In this document: positions 47,712-60,110 of the stretch, piece by piece | Numbering within the stretch: position 1 is the stretch's first letter | Layout: each line of letters opens with the position of its first letter | Source: Megalobrama amblycephala | Taxonomy: Eukaryota > Chordata > Actinopteri > Cypriniformes > Xenocyprididae | Length of the DNA: 64,000 bases | Assembly: GCF_018812025.1 (NCBI RefSeq) | Contig: NC_063049.1 | Coordinates: 34,787,447-34,851,446 of the forward strand | Direction of reading: 5' to 3' | Made by a program: the position numbers and the translations under genes | Notes under the pieces: generated by a model | Told to the model about the DNA's origin: nothing | The model's input: only the letters and a program-made list of their open reading frames with translations | Database searches by the model: none

Positions 47712-48453
47712 TGGGTCAATGACGTGACGGGTCATTTTTTTTTTGGTCCAATGGCCTTAATAATAATAAAATCAAAGATATGACATCCAAAATATGTAAG
47801 GTAGTACTAGATTACTTTTATTGAATCCAAAAGGTTTTACTTATATTTTGCTACATATAAAGGCATTTTAAAGATTTTGAAGTGTCAAAAGGTCATTTGG
47901 TTTATTATTATTGATGTCATTCGGAGTAACCAATATAAGTCCAAATGCGTTCAATATCATGTGACAGGATGTGACATCATTCAGACACCTGCAAAGGACC
48001 ACATGGTTGTGAAGCAAAGTAATTAACTCTCTTTTAACTATATGAAAAATTCATGTTTTCACTTTCATACGCATGTCCCGAAACATCAGGTCATTCAGTA
48101 CAAATGATTTAAAACATGGAAAATGTTGTAATATTTTAAAAACATGTACTAAATATAAAATATTTGATTGTCCTTTTGCTAGCTAGTAAGCTAACTAGCT
48201 AGATATCAGTCTATTAGCATTGTTTGAACATATCGCCATTCGGTATAACCAAAAGTGTCATTTGGTAAAACCGAAATTTTGGACTTTTTTGGTGACAAAT
48301 TTTGTCCATCTTGTAAAAAAAATGACAAAAGCTGTCTTCATTGATTATAAAAACCACATAATCTCATTGTTAACACTTAATAAAACTTCAAAATAAATTA
48401 TATCTCCATAATGATTTTTCACACTTTTAAAAACCTTATTCGTCAATGACCCA
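47712..48453. mobile_element. DNA transposon with perfect 13-bp inverted ends
   Basis: Left TGGGTCAATGACG, right CGTCAATGACCCA, perfect inverse. Flanks AATATAAG and AATATATT agree at 6 of 8, compatible with a decayed 8-bp duplication. The interior has several short phrases about every 100 bp (aaaggtcatttggt, aagtgtcatttggt, gtcattcgg, cattcggtataacc). No transposase. Confidence 0.85.
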
Positions 48454-49545
48454 AATATATTCTGTTTATGAATAAATTATTAATGTACATATATAATATA
48501 TAATTGTATATATAATATCATATTGTATAATATCTAAAATAATTAATAAAATACAATATACATTTAATATAAATCTATAATATTGTGTGTAACCATATGG
48601 CGCAAATACAGCAAGGAGTGTGAAAAAAAATAACATTTACACATTTAAACAAATATATCTGGAAACCTGCAGATAAGTTTTGCACAAATAAGCTTTAAAA
48701 TACAGCCATCAAATGTTTTGCGACATTAAGCCTGCAATAAAGGGAATAAATTTATTTACACAAAGTCGCTACATCTTGTGTAAGATGACTTATGTAAGTG
48801 ACAACCACATTCTACACTGCATTGTGTTTATCAAACCTTTTCTTTTACATTACTTCAACATTCTAACATGTAAATAACAGAAAACAGGCCTGCTCACTGA
48901 CAGCCGTGCAGATATATTTACCATGGTATAAATGATGTAGCAAAATCTCAGATTTCTACCCTTGCATGGTGTATGGAATCATACAACCCAGCTCTATCAT
49001 AAACATGTGTAAATACTACACACAGACAATAAACCAGTGAGAACAGCGATAAAAACAAAAGGACAGAGAAAAGAGGCCGAGAGGGAACGTGAGAGTAAGC
49101 AAGCGGAGAAATAAGAGCCTTAGCCTTATTCAGAGGAAGAGTTAAGATGAAAAGATGGGGCTGGTGGAAGATCAGAGGATATGAAAGGAAAGGGAGATGT
49201 CTGGCCTCTCTCAAGGGTCAGATATAAACACAGAGACCCAACTGCCAGAACTGGGCTACAGTACATCAAGTAGCTTTTATGTAATATGTGCTGAATTAAA
49301 GATGCGTGAGGTGGCGACCACAGCATTAATTACTCAACTGTCTGTGATGCTGAATTTGGACGCAGGCACTATTTTGTTTTGGTTTGATTCTCACATCTAA
49401 AACGACAGCAAAAGTGCTTTGATGCTTTTACTAATTAGTCTGCCAGACAAAGTGACCACTGTACTACCAAACTAACAAAAAAGGATTTTAAAAAAAGAAC
49501 AATTGTGAGGGAAAACATGAAGTTTCTGAAGTACTTCCTCTCATA
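48454..49545. other. Intronic sequence, nothing assigned
   Basis: AT-rich tract at 48480-48590, then single-copy-looking sequence. No exon. Confidence 0.42.
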
Positions 49546-49553
49546 GTTCACCC

Positions 49554-49980
49554 TAGAGTTGTCTAAAGTGCCAACTTCAGTACGGAAATTTGCTTTGAGC
49601 ACTGTTGAGTGGATTCGTAAACACCTCTGATTGGTCATTGTGCTCATCGGATATGTCTGTGATTGGCTACAATGATCAACGCACGGGAGTGTTTAAAAGC
49701 ATTTTGAAAGGGGGATCAGGAGCGTTTGAAAGCAGGCATCTCAGGGTACTGGTCCGCGATAGATGCCTGCTTTCAAATGCGCCCGTGTGTATTTCTCGGT
49801 GAAGAAAGTATTTTATGACTATTTACAATGTTTTTGAAGTGTTGATCATTGTAGCCATTCACAGACATATCCGATGAGCGCGTCAACACAATGGCCAATC
49901 AGAGGTTTTATGAATCCGCTCAACAGTGCTCAAAACATCACATTTTTAAAATTTCAAAGTCAGTACTTTTGACAACTCTA
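49554..49980. mobile_element. Palindromic hAT MITE (427 bp) with perfect 8-bp duplication
   Basis: GTTCACCC at 49546-49553 and 49981-49988. Ends TAGAGTTGTC and GACAACTCTA are perfect 10-bp inverses. Most of the element is one imperfect palindrome (ttgagcactgttgagtggat at left against the inverted form at 49914-49933; inner arms around gaaagcaggcatct and agatgcctgctttc). It sits inside an AGTTCACCCAAAATT repeat terminus. Confidence 0.93.
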
Positions 49981-49988
49981 GTTCACCC

Positions 49989-51170
49989 AAAATTAAAAAT
50001 TCTGTCTATTTATTCTCTTGTCCCTGCGACATATTTACTCATATTCGCCCTGTACCTGTATGCTGATATTCTTTCTAGTGGAAAAAAAAAACTAGTAAGA
50101 TTATTACAGGTCTCCTGAAAGGAATACTTAGGTTGATAACAGCTATTTTGTTTTGTAAAGCTATCATATTACTTCAAAAGATAAATATTCAACTATTGTT
50201 ACTTCAAAAGAAATATAGTTCAAAATTGACCAGTTTATGATGATTCTTTGTCTTTTTGGAGCTCTGAAGTCATGGTCACTACTAACTATATGGAAAAAGC
50301 TAAGTAAGCTCTATAAAATTTCTCATTGTGTGCTTCAGCTGCATTGGGGTTTGGAATGACTTGCAAGTCAGTAAATAATAAGTAAATTGTCATTGTTGTG
50401 TATATTTGGGTCACTATTTCTTTAAGAATGAACTTTCAATGATGGTGGCCACTTTTCTCCTGTGCTTCTGGCATCTGTTATTAGACGACCACTGAGAATA
50501 TGGCATATAAGCACAGGAGTCTTGAGGTCATGGATTCACAATATCTGGCCAATACCAAAGCAGAGAGAAATATTGAAAGAGGGTACTTTCATATGACACA
50601 TATCCACATAATTCTCCTTGTGCACAGTCGCGCCGTGACACAAGTGACCTCCCTTTGTCCTCGTGATACCTTCTCAACTTCAGCTGTCAGAGAAGAAAGA
50701 AATAAAGAAAAAGATTTCAGTGCATTACCTTTAGTCCAACACATGAAGCAGGAGAGAAAGAAATAACGTGAGCCAGGAAAAGGGCTTTGATTCCTGCAAG
50801 GAGGAACAGGCTGGTCTAATAACAGACTTGGGATTAATGCCGCCTAAATGATTTGTTATTAGACACCAAGCTGGTTTTGACAATCACCTTTGTAGTCTGT
50901 AATTTCAGCTAAATGGTCAGTGATTCCTATAATTTCAGCCTAATCGTTTTCTCATTTCCCCCAGGCGCCTGGTTCACGCATGCTTGAGTTCTGCAGGACA
51001 GGTTCGTTTCAGCAGCAAAAGCAGGACGGAATAAGATTGAATTGCTAAAGAAATTAGGTTTTAAGCTGAGGATTGCAGCTGTACTGAGGGAAGGAAAGCG
51101 AATATGAGAAAGTCAAACATCTGAGTGAGGCATTTTGCTAATACTTTATAATAATATTCAATAAAGTCAA
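49989..51170. other. Intronic sequence, nothing assigned
   Basis: Begins with the rest of the AGTTCACCC repeat terminus (to about 50010). The remainder, including 50760-51120, looks single-copy. Confidence 0.42.
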
Positions 51171-51225
51171 TAAAGGAATAGTTTACCCAAAATTAAAATT
51201 CTGCCATCATTTACTCAAGCTCAGC
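51171..51225 (+). repeat. AGTTCACCC-type terminus fragment
   Basis: aaaggaatagtttacccaaa then ttctgccatcatttactcaa; lacks a matching right end. Confidence 0.75.
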
Positions 51226-51267
51226 AAAAAAGGGGAAAAAAGAAATTTAAAAAAAGTTATCCATAGA

Positions 51268-52063
51268 CCTAGCTTCAGAATTAAAATTTCCTGATAATGT
51301 GCTCACACCAATGTCATCAAAGACACTCATGTCTTTCTTTCTTCAGTCGAAAAGAAATTAAGGTTTTTGAGGAAAACATTCCAGGATTTTTCTCCATATA
51401 GTGGACTTCAATGGCTACCAACGGGTTGAAGGTCCAAACTGCAGTTTTAATGCAGCTTCAAAAGGCTCTACGCGATCCCAGCCGAGGAAAAAGGGTCTTA
51501 TCTAGTGAAACGATCTGTGATTTTCAAAAAAATTAAATAAAATAATATACTTTTTAACCACAAATGCTCGTCTTGCTATCATTATGTAATCACATTGGAA
51601 AGGTCACGCGTGACATTGGTGGTGTTTACAAAACGAACGTGCAAAGATGAAGTCAAATGGACTTTACAAAAAAACCTACCGCGGTACGTCCACCTACGTC
51701 ATGCGTGCCCTTTCAAACGTGCCCTTACTTAATGCACCAGCGCATCGCAGAGCAGTGCAAGACGAGCATTTGTGGTTAAAAAGTATATATATTTTTTTTA
51801 GAAAACGACTGATTGTTTCGCTAGATAGGACCCTTATTTCTCTGTTGGGATCATGTAGAGCGCCCTTTGAAGCTGCACTGAAACTGCAATTTGGACCTTC
51901 AACCCATTGGTAGCTGTTGAAGGCCACTATATGAAGAAAAATCCTGGAATGTTTTCCTTAAAAATCTTAATTTATTTTCAACTGAAGAAAGAAAGACATG
52001 AACATCTTGGATGACATGGGGGTAAATTATCAGGAATTTTTAATTCTGAAGTGAAATAATCCT
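51268..52063. mobile_element. Second copy of the foldback TTAA element
   Basis: Right end ...gtgaaataatcct followed by TTAA (52064-52067). The left end has decayed (near 51268). Arms (about 51285-51565 and 51760-52063) are inverted matches and also match the arms at 9575-10439: gaaattaaggtttttgagga, ggatttttctccatatagtg, aagggtcttatctag. The middle differs from the other copy and includes inverted ggtcacgcgtgac-type words. Confidence 0.88.
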
Positions 52064-52067
52064 TTAA

Positions 52068-53184
52068 TGATTGCAAATGCTATTGGTTTTGCAAATGTGG
52101 TTTGAGAGCTAGGGCAAAGGTCAAGTTTTTCCAATTAATATTGACTTAAATGTACTCATAAACTTCGGAAGACATGGAATATATAGGACACAAGTCTTTT
52201 GGACTACTTTTATGGTGCTTTGCTGTCCTTTTAAGAGCTTTAGCAGCATGAACATTCACATCTCCTTTTGTGTTCCATAGAAACTAGAAGGTAAGGCTGG
52301 TTTGGAATAACAAAAGGATGAGTAAATAATGACTGAATTGTCAGATTTGGATGAACACATCCTTAAAGGCTTGAAAAACTTTTTGGGGGACTTGTTGGCA
52401 TTCCCATTAGGAGGGTCTGTGATAGCTCAAAGTCAACCCAAGTTATGGTGCCAAAATAAAAAAAAAGCTGTCAGAGTTGTCAGCCAACTCTGCCTTCAGT
52501 AACGCTCCCCCGTCTGCTGCTGTGTGTTCAAACAATGCCAAAGTGCATGCTGGGAGAAATAAAGCAGAGATAGGTCTAAACATCTGGACCAAGAACCAGA
52601 AAAAACAAAAATCATACAACAGCTGACATCTGCACTGATTATCATCACAAAATCTTTCTAATGAGTCTAACATCTAAATTATTCAAAAGTTCTGCTTTTG
52701 AATTCCATAGAAAAAAGAAAGTCATTTTTGGGTGAACTATCTCTTTATTAGAAGACAAATGTGATGCTTTATATGTTAGCATCACAGTTCCAGCGATCAT
52801 ATTTTGACATTTCACAATCCCTCCTGTGACTGATCTGTTCACTCCCTGCAGCCCAGACGTCAGAAATTAGGGTGAGGAGCAGAAGTCACACAGACAGACA
52901 GAACATACCAGCAGCGCTTTGAGGGAAAACAAATTGAAAGGGCTGTCTTCATGACGCAGCAGCTGACACACACGTACACGCAAAGAACTACATCCTGTCA
53001 GTCACGAGTGTGTGCGGGTGTGTTTGAAGCATAATTGAGATGGTGAACCATGGGCTGCTGAATATGTATGCATGTCAAAAAGAGATCAAGTCAAAGACAT
53101 GAGATGGTCTCTGTCAAGCTCTTAAACGCACAAGCACAAATTTAAATCAAAGTCAGAAAAGAGTGTTAAAAAAAATTATATATT
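52068..53184. other. Intronic sequence with repeat-end fragments
   Basis: 52280-52365 and 52700-52748 each resemble right ends of AGTTCACCC-type repeats (aaaggatgagtaaataatga; tttttgggtgaactatctct). The rest is unassigned. Confidence 0.5.
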
Positions 53185-53440
53185 TTTTTTCTGTTAAAAT
53201 AGTTTCTTCAATCCTACAGCTTAAAAAAGGTTCTTTATTTGCATCTATGGAAAATGTAACATCCAGGAAACCTTTGCATTGCACAAAAGGTCTGTATAGT
53301 AGAAAAAAGTTCTTTTGGTTATTAAAATGTTCTTTACACTAAGAAAAAATGGTTCAGTTCACAGAAAGGTTCTTTGGGGAACCCAGAATGTTCTTCTATT
53401 GAATCGCTACAAAAGAAAAAAAAAACCTTTTGAAATCATT
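53185..53440 (+). repeat. Dispersed GGTTCTTTGGGGAACC repeat
   Basis: aaaggttctttatttgcatc, agttcttttggttatt and aaaggttctttggggaaccc, words I recall from a common cyprinid repeat, at about 100-bp intervals. Confidence 0.7.
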
Positions 53441-54659
53441 ATTTTTAACTTAATATGCAGAGATAACACGTATTGGGGCGGGACTATCTACTTGACCGAC
53501 CAATGACAGTTCAAGAAAGCTGTTTGGCAACAAACAGAATTTTTGCAGTTTGGTTATAGTGACACAGAAATTGAACATTTCACCAACAAAGATAGCATAA
53601 TGTGACAACCAAATACGTCAAAAGTCAGACTTCATACCTGTATTATTTGCATGAGTACTACAGCTTCATGAGTCTGGATCTCAACTATTGCATTATGGCA
53701 AGTTAGTGTAGGACATTTAAAAAAAAAAAAACTTGCCAGTGTTTATTATTATTATTATTATTATTTTTTTGGAATAGCTAATAGCTGCAAGATAAGTCTT
53801 ATATCTGCTTAATGTGAATTTTGACTTTTAAGGGTACATAGCATATAGATGAGCTCAAAGCTAATGGCCATGAACTAAAAGCCACAAAAATTAAATTATA
53901 ACTTCATGGCAAAGGTGAACAAGAAAGCAACTTGATGGGGTTATGGGAATGATTCTTTACAGCATCAGCATATTACTCCTCATAAAGAGGCAGTTGTCTT
54001 TTACAGCTCTTATACCTGCTCTCAAATTCTATATGTTTGCTTCATATTCCATTTTTCTTTTTCTGACCTTCCTCCATGATTTACTTGACAGAAAACGATG
54101 GCCTGAAGGGAAGTGTGTCATTAATAGTTTAATGAGAAGAAACAACAGAAAAGTGAGTGACAACACACACAAAAAGCTTTTCAGCTCACATTTAACAACA
54201 GGAGCACACAGATGCAATATTTCCTGGAACTGTAACAGGTTCCCAACACATTGCATTTGACTTTTACCCAGTAAATCTGTTTTAACAGACTGTAAATAGT
54301 TCAGCCAGAACCAGTAATACGGCTGCACATGCTCTTGAACATAAAAAAAACCTGTAAGAGGCAGATGTGCGGAAGGAAATAATTGAATATGAGGTCCCAA
54401 CTGAATGACCTCTTAGAGATCAGAGAAGACATGCACATTCTGCAGTACAAGGGAGAATGGAAAATTGACCATTAGACAATGTCTGCTTCAAACAGCTGAG
54501 AGTCAGAACATGTGATTTTTTATATATATAAAAAAAAAAAAAAACATTCAGAAAATGAAGTTAATTATTAAATACGGTTCACTAAATGGAAAAGGAAATC
54601 AAATAAAGCGGACCAGAATGACATGGTTGCAAAGACCAAATTTCAGATTCCATGTCATG
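53441..54659. other. Intronic sequence, nothing assigned
   Basis: Contains a (TTA)n at 53744-53766 and poly-A at 53720-53732 and 54530-54544. The opposing frames at 53943-54400 (up to 123 codons) show no recognisable domain and overlap on both strands. Confidence 0.42.
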
Positions 54660-54817
54660 TCATAGTTCACACAAAAATTACAATTCTGTCATTACTTATT
54701 CACCCTCATTAAAAAAAACAAAAAACAAAACAGATACATTTGTAAGAAATACTGTATCTTATTTTGTGTTCCACAGTAAATGATGACAATATTTTTATTT
54801 TTGGGTGAACTATTCCT
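54660..54817. mobile_element. Short AGTTCACCC-type element
   Basis: Left catagttcacacaaaaatta and gtcattacttattcaccctc; right atttttgggtgaactattcct, its inverted match, ending at TTAA 54818-54821. Confidence 0.72.
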
Positions 54818-54821
54818 TTAA

Positions 54822-55010
54822 AGGGGACCTATTATGTCCCTTTTCACAAGTAGTAATATAAGTCTCTGTTGTCCCCAGAAGTTTCAGCTCAAAATACCCC
54901 ACAGATCATTTATTATAGTTTGTCATATTTGCCCCTATTTGGGTATGAGCAAAAACATGCAGTTTTTGTGTGTGTCCCTTTAAATGCAAATAGCTGTTGC
55001 TCCCAGGCTG
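54822..55010 (+). mobile_element. 5' fragment of a TTAA MITE (AGGGGACCTATTATG)
   Basis: Starts at the same TTAA that ends the preceding element. aggggacctattatgtccct, agtttcagctcaaaatacc and tgtgtccctttaaatgcaa match the families at 58748 and 12902. The right part is absent. Confidence 0.82.
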
Positions 55011-57974
55011 ATGTGTGATGTGTAATTTCTTCGATAGTATACTATTTTATAAAATACTTTCCACTTAATCTTTAACAATGAGTTAAACTTTTAAAAATGT
55101 CCAAAAAGACATAAAAACAGTGGACAAACCCAACACACTCTTGTAACATCTCATAATAATTCATATGAGATTAATTTGATCATATAAAAATGTTTTATTG
55201 GGTATTATTTCCATTTAAAATGATGGTTTACATTTAGGTTTATCATCATACATGTTTTGTACGAACCAACGTTCGGTATCTCATACGAATTCTTGCGACT
55301 TCTCATGAGATCAAGTTAAAAAACTACAGAAGAGAGAAGGAGGATAAAGATATTGCGTCTGTGATATGAGAAAGAAAACTTATTTCTCAAAAGGGCCTGT
55401 TTCGTTTGTTTCCTGCACAAAGGCCACACTATAGACTGACTTGTTCTGTGTTTCTGGCAAGGATGGTTAAATCAAGATGCCTTTGTGGAGAATTTGTCTG
55501 TTTTCGACTGGTAGAACCTGACGGCTATGCTTTTTTTTTTTCTTTTTGGCAGTGAAACCCAAATCCTTTCATTGATTGGCAAACCAACAGACCCGTACTG
55601 TTGGCGCAGATGCCTGATCCTCCAGCAGTGTCAAGTGCAGATTCAAATCTTTCTACCTGCCTCATGAATTTCCATTTCTGGGAGAAGACTCACGTGACAC
55701 CAAGAGCTGAATAAAATAACAAATGAGAAAACAAAACAAGTGTTTTGAAACATGTGAGGGTGTGTAAGTAATGACAGAATTTTCATTTTTGTCTGAATTT
55801 CTTCACAACTTCAAAATCCAATGAAATAAAAATGCACATCCCTAAAGAACGAAGAACTGTATTCCATCCTCTCCAGTGATCAATGGAGGACGATGATGAC
55901 AAGGAAGAGAACAGGAGATGAGAGCATACTAACACACTATCATTCAAGCAAAAAGCTTTCACTAAAGATTTACAGTTAGAGGTAAAAAAAAAAAGAAGAA
56001 GAAATATTTACATTATAACTTTGAAATATTCTTCTTGAAGTTTCCTCTCAGTGCCTCAGCACCTTATTCAATATAAATAAAAAGATGCAGACAAGACTCA
56101 ACTGAAATATATTTAAATATTCATTCTAACACTCCAGACACAACAATGATAAAATGAGAAGTGTTAAGAAACTCTCTTCAATGCAAATCTGAGTTTTTGC
56201 CCTAAAAAGCAGTGACTGAAAAAAGCAAAACAACATTTTGTTGGTCACTTGCCTCAAGCCTTAATTAAAAGGGAGTCTGGCCAACTTAATTAAGACTTGA
56301 ATTCACATAGTAAGTGAATAAAAATGGCTCTTACACATGTTTTAACATACTGTGTTTCCAAACTTTAGTGGAATGCTGAACATATCGCAAATATATCACA
56401 ACAAACATTATTGTTCTGTTTAGTACTGCTAAGGTCACCAAAAGACAGTATGTGCTGAACTAGACAAACTTGAACAGTTTGTAACCATACAATTATTTAT
56501 ATAAAAACTCATTTGTCCAAAATTCCTGTCTACATACAAAGTTGTATGTTTTAACTGACTGTTGCACAACATAAAACTTGTTAAGGAATGTGAGAAAAAA
56601 AAACAATCACACTAGAATTAATGATATTTGTTTTATGTACAGGGCCCTAATAGCCAGTCACAGATCAAATATAGAAACATCTTGACAGCCTCTTGACAAC
56701 CCGTTAAACGCTTAAGGTCAAGGTTAAAATGGACACAAGCGGAGCAGCTGCTCTGAGGAGGAGATATTCACAAAACACCAAGCCTTGGGCTGACTGCTCT
56801 CACACCGATGGTCTCATGTTCACCCACAGCAGACGAATGCAAAGTTATTCACCGGAAAAGTGGGAGGCAAGCGCGTACACGCATGTTTGAGTAAGAAGGG
56901 GTGAGATTAGTAGAAAGATTCTAGCTGAGAGATGGAACCACAAAGAAAGCGGGTGAAAGAAAGGTTGAACATTTGAGAAATGACGGCGGTGTGTGCAATT
57001 TGTTTCCTCAGACAGCGCCTGAAGCTGCACAGGTGGCCGTGTTTGACACTTTGCGCTGAGAGGAGTAGCGCGACAACCCTTCTGCTGCGAAGTCCACCAG
57101 ACGCTTTTGCTCTTAACCCTTTCTAATTCCATCAGAAAAGATGAAGGCATGAAAAAGAAAGAGGAAAGCAAGCCAGGGGGTGAGTGGGAGTATGTGGGCC
57201 GGATCAGAAGATACACAATGGTAGAGGAGTGGAAGAACGGTTACACAGCGAGGCGTCACGTGTTGGGCCTCTCCATTTTGGGACGCCTTGAAATTCCACA
57301 CAGCAGATGGTCCTTCAACCATCCAGGCTGAGGAGAAGACAGAGCACGTCCACTAAGTCAAGCCTCCCGCAGCTCCTGCAAATGGCAGCAATGAATGGCG
57401 CTGTCTACAGAGAGGAGGACGATGGGAAGAAAAGGAAATTGTCAACATCGACGTGAGAGGAAATCAGGCAATTGTGCAAAAAGGGTTGAGAGAAATGGAA
57501 CCATGAGATGAATGTGAGAAATTGCTTTCACAATTTACTAAATATGGTTGTTGAGAATTAGAAGAACGAGGCTGGTGATTTCCACACACCATCCAGTTCA
57601 TCACACTAATGTCAAACCAGTCAATATATACATAGCATAATATGTTTACTGATCATTGGATCATTAGAATAATTTCTGACAGAAGACATGTACACACATG
57701 GAAATCTGATGCAATGGCTCTTCAAATAACCTAACAAAATATAAATGAGCAATATATTTAAAGCTAAATTGGCATACATGATAGACTTTAAGATTGCCCA
57801 ATTAACATTAACAGTAACAGTAACAGTCAATGGACAATTTGAAATAAAGTCCAGGTATCACAAAACATCTTAGTAATCTTGACATTGGTGGGGGAATACT
57901 CATACTCCGGTGCATGCTGGGAACACAAAGTTAAGCTGATTTAACCAAATTTACTTATAGTGCACTCAGCAAAC
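55011..57974. other. Intronic sequence, mostly unassigned
   Basis: 55755-55795 is a right-end fragment of an AGTTCACCC-type repeat. 56640-57480 is GC-balanced and looks single-copy; opposing frames at 56845-57331 have no known domain. Confidence 0.42.
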
Positions 57975-58112
57975 AGCAGAGCATGGCGCTAGCAACAACA
58001 AGGTCATAGGTTTGACTCCCAGTGAACGTATAAACTGATAAAATGTTTATCTAGAATACATTACAAGTCACTTTAAATAAAAGCATCTGGCAAATGCATA
58101 AATGTAATGAAA
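57975..58112 (+). mobile_element. tRNA-derived SINE, 5'-truncated
   Basis: An RNA polymerase III B-box-like ggtttgactcc (58009-58019) follows ggcgctagcaacaacaaggt. The 3' part has caagtcactttaaataaaag and tctggcaaatgcataaatg, the tail of HE1/DANA-type fish SINEs by recall. The A box is missing. Confidence 0.82.
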
Positions 58113-58521
58113 TGTAAACGCACAGTATCACGTTGTGTGCAAAAATGGCTTTTCACAGAGAAATTTGCTTCAAGTCTCTACTGTCTGCCTTAATCTACTG
58201 TGGTATTTGAAAAGGGCATGGAAGAAAGAAAGGAACACACTGTTACCATTTGTATACAGTGCATTTTCATACTGAACATTTAATCATCTCTGGTTTGCGA
58301 TCTTGTGTTTTTGAGGTTCATTAGTGCAGAAGTCATTAGTCCAAACACTAATACACTGATACTTAATTCACAATTTTTCGAACAGAATAAGTAAAGTATT
58401 TATGTTCATTCATAAATAATCAATCAAAAATATGAAAGTTTGGGGTCTTTAGTTTTTTTAATGTTTTTGACAGAACTCTTTTATGCTCGCCATTGCTGTA
58501 TTTACACATACCAGCAACTTC
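58113..58521. other. Intronic sequence, nothing assigned
   Basis: Between the SINE and the Tc1 remnant; no structure seen. Confidence 0.4.
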
Positions 58522-60110
58522 ATACACCTGTTCAACTGCTTGTTAACACAAATATCTAATCAGCCAATCACATGGCAGCAACTCAATGCATTTATTCTGG
58601 TAGAAAGGCAACAGTAACTCAAATAACTACTTGTTACAACCGAGGTCCACAGAAGAGCATCTCTGAACGCACAACATGTCAAAACTTGAAGCAGATGGGC
58701 TACAGCAGCAGCAGCAGATCACACCATGTGCCAGTCCTGTCAGTTAAAGGTGTCGTAGAACGTCTTCTTAAAAGATGTAATATAAGTCTAAGGTGTCCCC
58801 TGAATGTGTCTGTGAAGTTTCAGCTCAAAATACCCCATAGATTTTGTTTTATTCATTTTTTTAACTGCCTATTTTGGGGCATCATTAAATATGAGCTGAT
58901 TTAGGCTGCGGCCCCTTTAAATGCTCACGCTCCCCGCCCATGGAGCTCGCGCTTGCCTTTAACCAGCATAAACGAAGTTCACACAGCTAATATAACCCTC
59001 AAAATGGATCTTTACAAAGTGTTCGTCATGCAGCATGTCTAATCGCATAAGTATGGTATTTATTTGGATGTTTACATTTGATTCTGTATGAGTTTGATAG
59101 TGCTCCGTGGCTAAAGCTAACATTACACACTGTTGGAGAGATTTATAAAGAATGAAGTTGTGTTTATGAATTATATAGACTGCAAGTGTTTAAAAGATGA
59201 AAATAACGACAGTCTTGTCTCCGTGAATACAGTAATAAACGATGGTAACTTAAACCACATTTAACAGTACATTAGCAACATGCTAACGAAACATTTAGAA
59301 AGACAACTTACAAATATCACTAAAAATATCATGATATCATGGATCATGTCAGTTATTATTGCTCCATCTGCCATTTTTCGCTATTGTCCTTGCTTGCTTA
59401 CCTAGTCTGATGTTCTTCGGAGGTCTTTTAAACAAATGAGATTTATATAAAAAGGAGGAAACAACGGTGTTTGAGACTCACTGTGTCACAATGTCATTTC
59501 CATGTACTGAACTCTTGTTATTTAACTATGCCAAGATAAATTCAATTTTTAATTCTAGGACACCTTTAAAAACAGGTAACTGAGGCTACAATTCACACAG
59601 GCTCACCAAAATTGGACAATTGAAGATTTAAAAGGGTTGCCTGGTGTGATGAGACTGGATTTCTGTTATAGGGTCAGAATTTGGCATAAAAAACATGAAA
59701 GCACGGATCCATCCTGCCTTGTATCAATGGTTCATGCTGCTTCTGGTGGTGTAATGGTGTGGGGGATATTTTCTTGGCACACTTTGGGCAGCTTAGTACC
59801 AATTAAGCACTGTGTATACACCACAGCCTGAGTATTGTTGCTGACCATGTCCATCCCTTTATGATCACAGTGTAACCCATCTTCTGATGGCTACTTCCTG
59901 GTTTCTTGAACATGACAATGAGTTCACTATACTCTAATGGCCTCCACAGCCAAGAGATCTCAATCCAATAGAGTACCTTGGGGATGTGCATCATGTATGT
60001 GCAACCAACAAATCTGCTGCAACTGTGTGATGCTATTATGTCAATATGGACCAAAATCTCTAAGGAATGTTTCCAGCACCTTGTTGAACCTCTGCCATAG
60101 GCATAAACAT
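58522..60110 (+). pseudogene. Degraded Tc1-like transposon with broken transposase
   Basis: The host part is 58522-58747 plus 59566-60110. Left sequence tacacctgttcaactgcttg and cagccaatcacatggcagca are the 5' region of a common fish Tc1 family. The second helix-turn-helix region is readable at about 58603-58743 (RKATVTQITT, SISERTT, MGYSS). Downstream, in the catalytic half, are TQAHQNWTIED, VRIW, PSCLVS, GVMVWGIFSWHTLG and, after frame breaks, DLNPIE-like and SIWTKIS sequence. The N-terminal region is deleted. The segment with the first catalytic Asp is frameshifted, and the one with the second (the QDNAP region) is deleted. It therefore cannot encode an active enzyme. Confidence 0.93.
58748..59565. 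mobile_element. piggyBac-like MITE inserted in the Tc1 pseudogene
   Basis: TTAA at 58744-58747 and 59566-59569. Left end AGGTGTCGTAGAACG, right end reversed AGGTGTCCTAGAATT: 12 of 15 identical. Removing the 818 bp and one TTAA rejoins gtcagttaa with aaacaggtaactgagg, restoring the Tc1 reading. The interior includes agtttcagctcaaaatacc and gctgcggcccctttaaatgc. No transposase. Confidence 0.93.

Noticed and set aside
53943..54400. Opposing frames of 105 and 123 codons
   Set aside because: Overlap each other on both strands, no domain, no splice context.
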